Source of the DNA: Thermotoga sp.
Lineage (GTDB): Bacteria > Thermotogota > Thermotogae > B3-G13
NCBI GenBank assembly: GCA_003641555.1
Contig: QNAT01000085.1
Location: 1 to 6,126, forward strand
Direction: 5' to 3'
DNA: 6,126 nucleotides
Below are positions 5,906-6,126 of the stretch, piece by piece (positions within the stretch are counted from its first letter, which is position 1; each line of letters starts with the position of its first letter). A program made the position numbers and the translations under genes. The notes beneath the pieces were generated by a model that did no database searches, had not been told where the DNA came from, and was given only the letters and a program-made list of their open reading frames with translations.

Positions 5906-5936
5906 TATCTCTTTCACCCATTGGGTGAAAGAGATA
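5906..5936. repeat. Perfect 31-bp palindrome
   Basis: Two 15-bp arms (TATCTCTTTCACCCA at 5906-5920 and its exact reverse complement at 5922-5936) flank a single T. As RNA it would give a stem of about 13 bp with a 5-nt loop. Neither strand has a T-run after it, which argues against an intrinsic terminator. The length and perfection are far beyond chance. A protein-binding site, a recombination site or a repeat-element hairpin are all possible. Confidence 0.75.
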
Positions 5937-6081
5937 AAGTAGAAAACAGGCAGTGAATAAAGAGAAGTTACACTATATTTCCATATCTAACTGGGATTTA
6001 GGGAAAATCATATCCCTACGGTTACGAGTATGTATAGTATGAAAAGAAATTGTCCCATTGAGGTTTTGACTTTTTCTTTGG

Positions 6082-6110
6082 TTCTTTTGACTTGTATCAA
6101 GACAAAAGAA
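6082..6110. repeat. 29-bp near-palindrome at the right edge, candidate operator
   Basis: TTCTTTTGACTTG (6082-6094) and CAAGACAAAAGAA (6098-6110) pair at 12 of 13 positions around TAT. TTTTGACTT also occurs as a direct repeat at 6064-6072 and 6085-6093, exactly 21 bp (two helical turns) apart, and TTCTTTKG is repeated in tandem at 6074-6089. TTGACT inside could serve as a rightward -35. This resembles an operator/promoter region of a gene lying beyond the window, but that is inference. Confidence 0.45.
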
Positions 6111-6126
6111 ATAAACATAATAGTGG

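Larger units (their letters stand above)
5537..6126. other. Gene-poor region right of the ROK gene
   Basis: About 590 bp in which I find no convincing gene. From left to right it holds a possible rightward promoter (5540-5568), AT-rich sequence to about 5750, a GC-richer patch with an inverted repeat (5784-5810), pyrimidine/purine tracts (5850-5880), a perfect 31-bp palindrome (5906-5936), a small inverted repeat TAGGGA/TCCCTA (5999-6004 with 6013-6018) and a near-perfect 29-bp palindrome at the right edge (6082-6110). Short frames exist (for example 5849-5715 on minus, 44 residues, with four Cys) and several are open to the right edge, but none has a recognisable domain. It may be an intergenic region between two units or decayed mobile or repeat DNA. 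Confidence 0.6.

Noticed and set aside
5715..5921. 68-residue minus-strand frame whose start lies in the 31-bp palindrome
   Set aside because: No Shine-Dalgarno before the ATG at 5921, Lys/Arg-rich low-complexity start from purine tracts, no recognisable domain; it is probably an incidental frame in repeat-like DNA.
5906..6110. CRISPR array or insertion-sequence ends
   Set aside because: The palindromes differ from each other, no repeated unit with spacers exists, and no transposase frame or target duplication is visible.

Overview
This is a bacterial sugar-uptake locus with two sugar-type regulators, followed by about 590 bp with no convincing gene. The DNA leans AT-rich, Shine-Dalgarno sites are strong and purine-rich, promoters match the sigma-70/sigma-A consensus, and LacI, ROK and CUT1-type ABC transporter genes are clustered. 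That combination fits an anaerobic, fermentative, possibly thermophilic lineage (Thermotogota- or Atribacterota-like, or a low-GC Firmicute). The sequence alone does not settle the taxon.

Layout: a leftward operon fills 1-3044. Transcription starts near 3008 at a near-consensus extended -10 promoter. It passes through a leader of about 137 nt, then a solute-binding protein gene with a GTG start (2871-1633). An intrinsic terminator lies just after that gene (1622-1589). Two permease genes follow, overlapping by 8 bp (1552-659, and 666 to beyond the left edge). No ATPase gene is visible; it may lie further left or be a shared MsmX/UgpC-type subunit elsewhere.

A LacI-family repressor gene (3134-4150) is transcribed divergently. 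The 262-bp divergent region holds two back-to-back promoters, a 27-bp composite palindrome made of two CG-centred LacI-type operators on the transporter start site, and a third operator-like site on the lacI start site. The local model is that the LacI protein represses the transporter operon and itself until its ligand (probably a sugar) appears. The binding protein is probably made in excess of the permeases because of the intercistronic terminator.

A ROK-family repressor gene (5473-4289) converges on lacI. It has a perfect TTGACA-17-TATAAT promoter with an imperfect palindrome on the start site, suggesting autoregulation. Its sugar/zinc signature is strongly degenerate. From 5537 to the right edge I see no convincing gene, but there are a possible rightward promoter, a GC-richer patch with a hairpin, a perfect 31-bp palindrome and a second 29-bp near-palindrome at the right edge. 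The most interesting items are the three-operator LacI control region, the degenerate ROK protein and the unexplained palindromes. I found no CRISPR array, tRNA, rRNA or intact mobile element.
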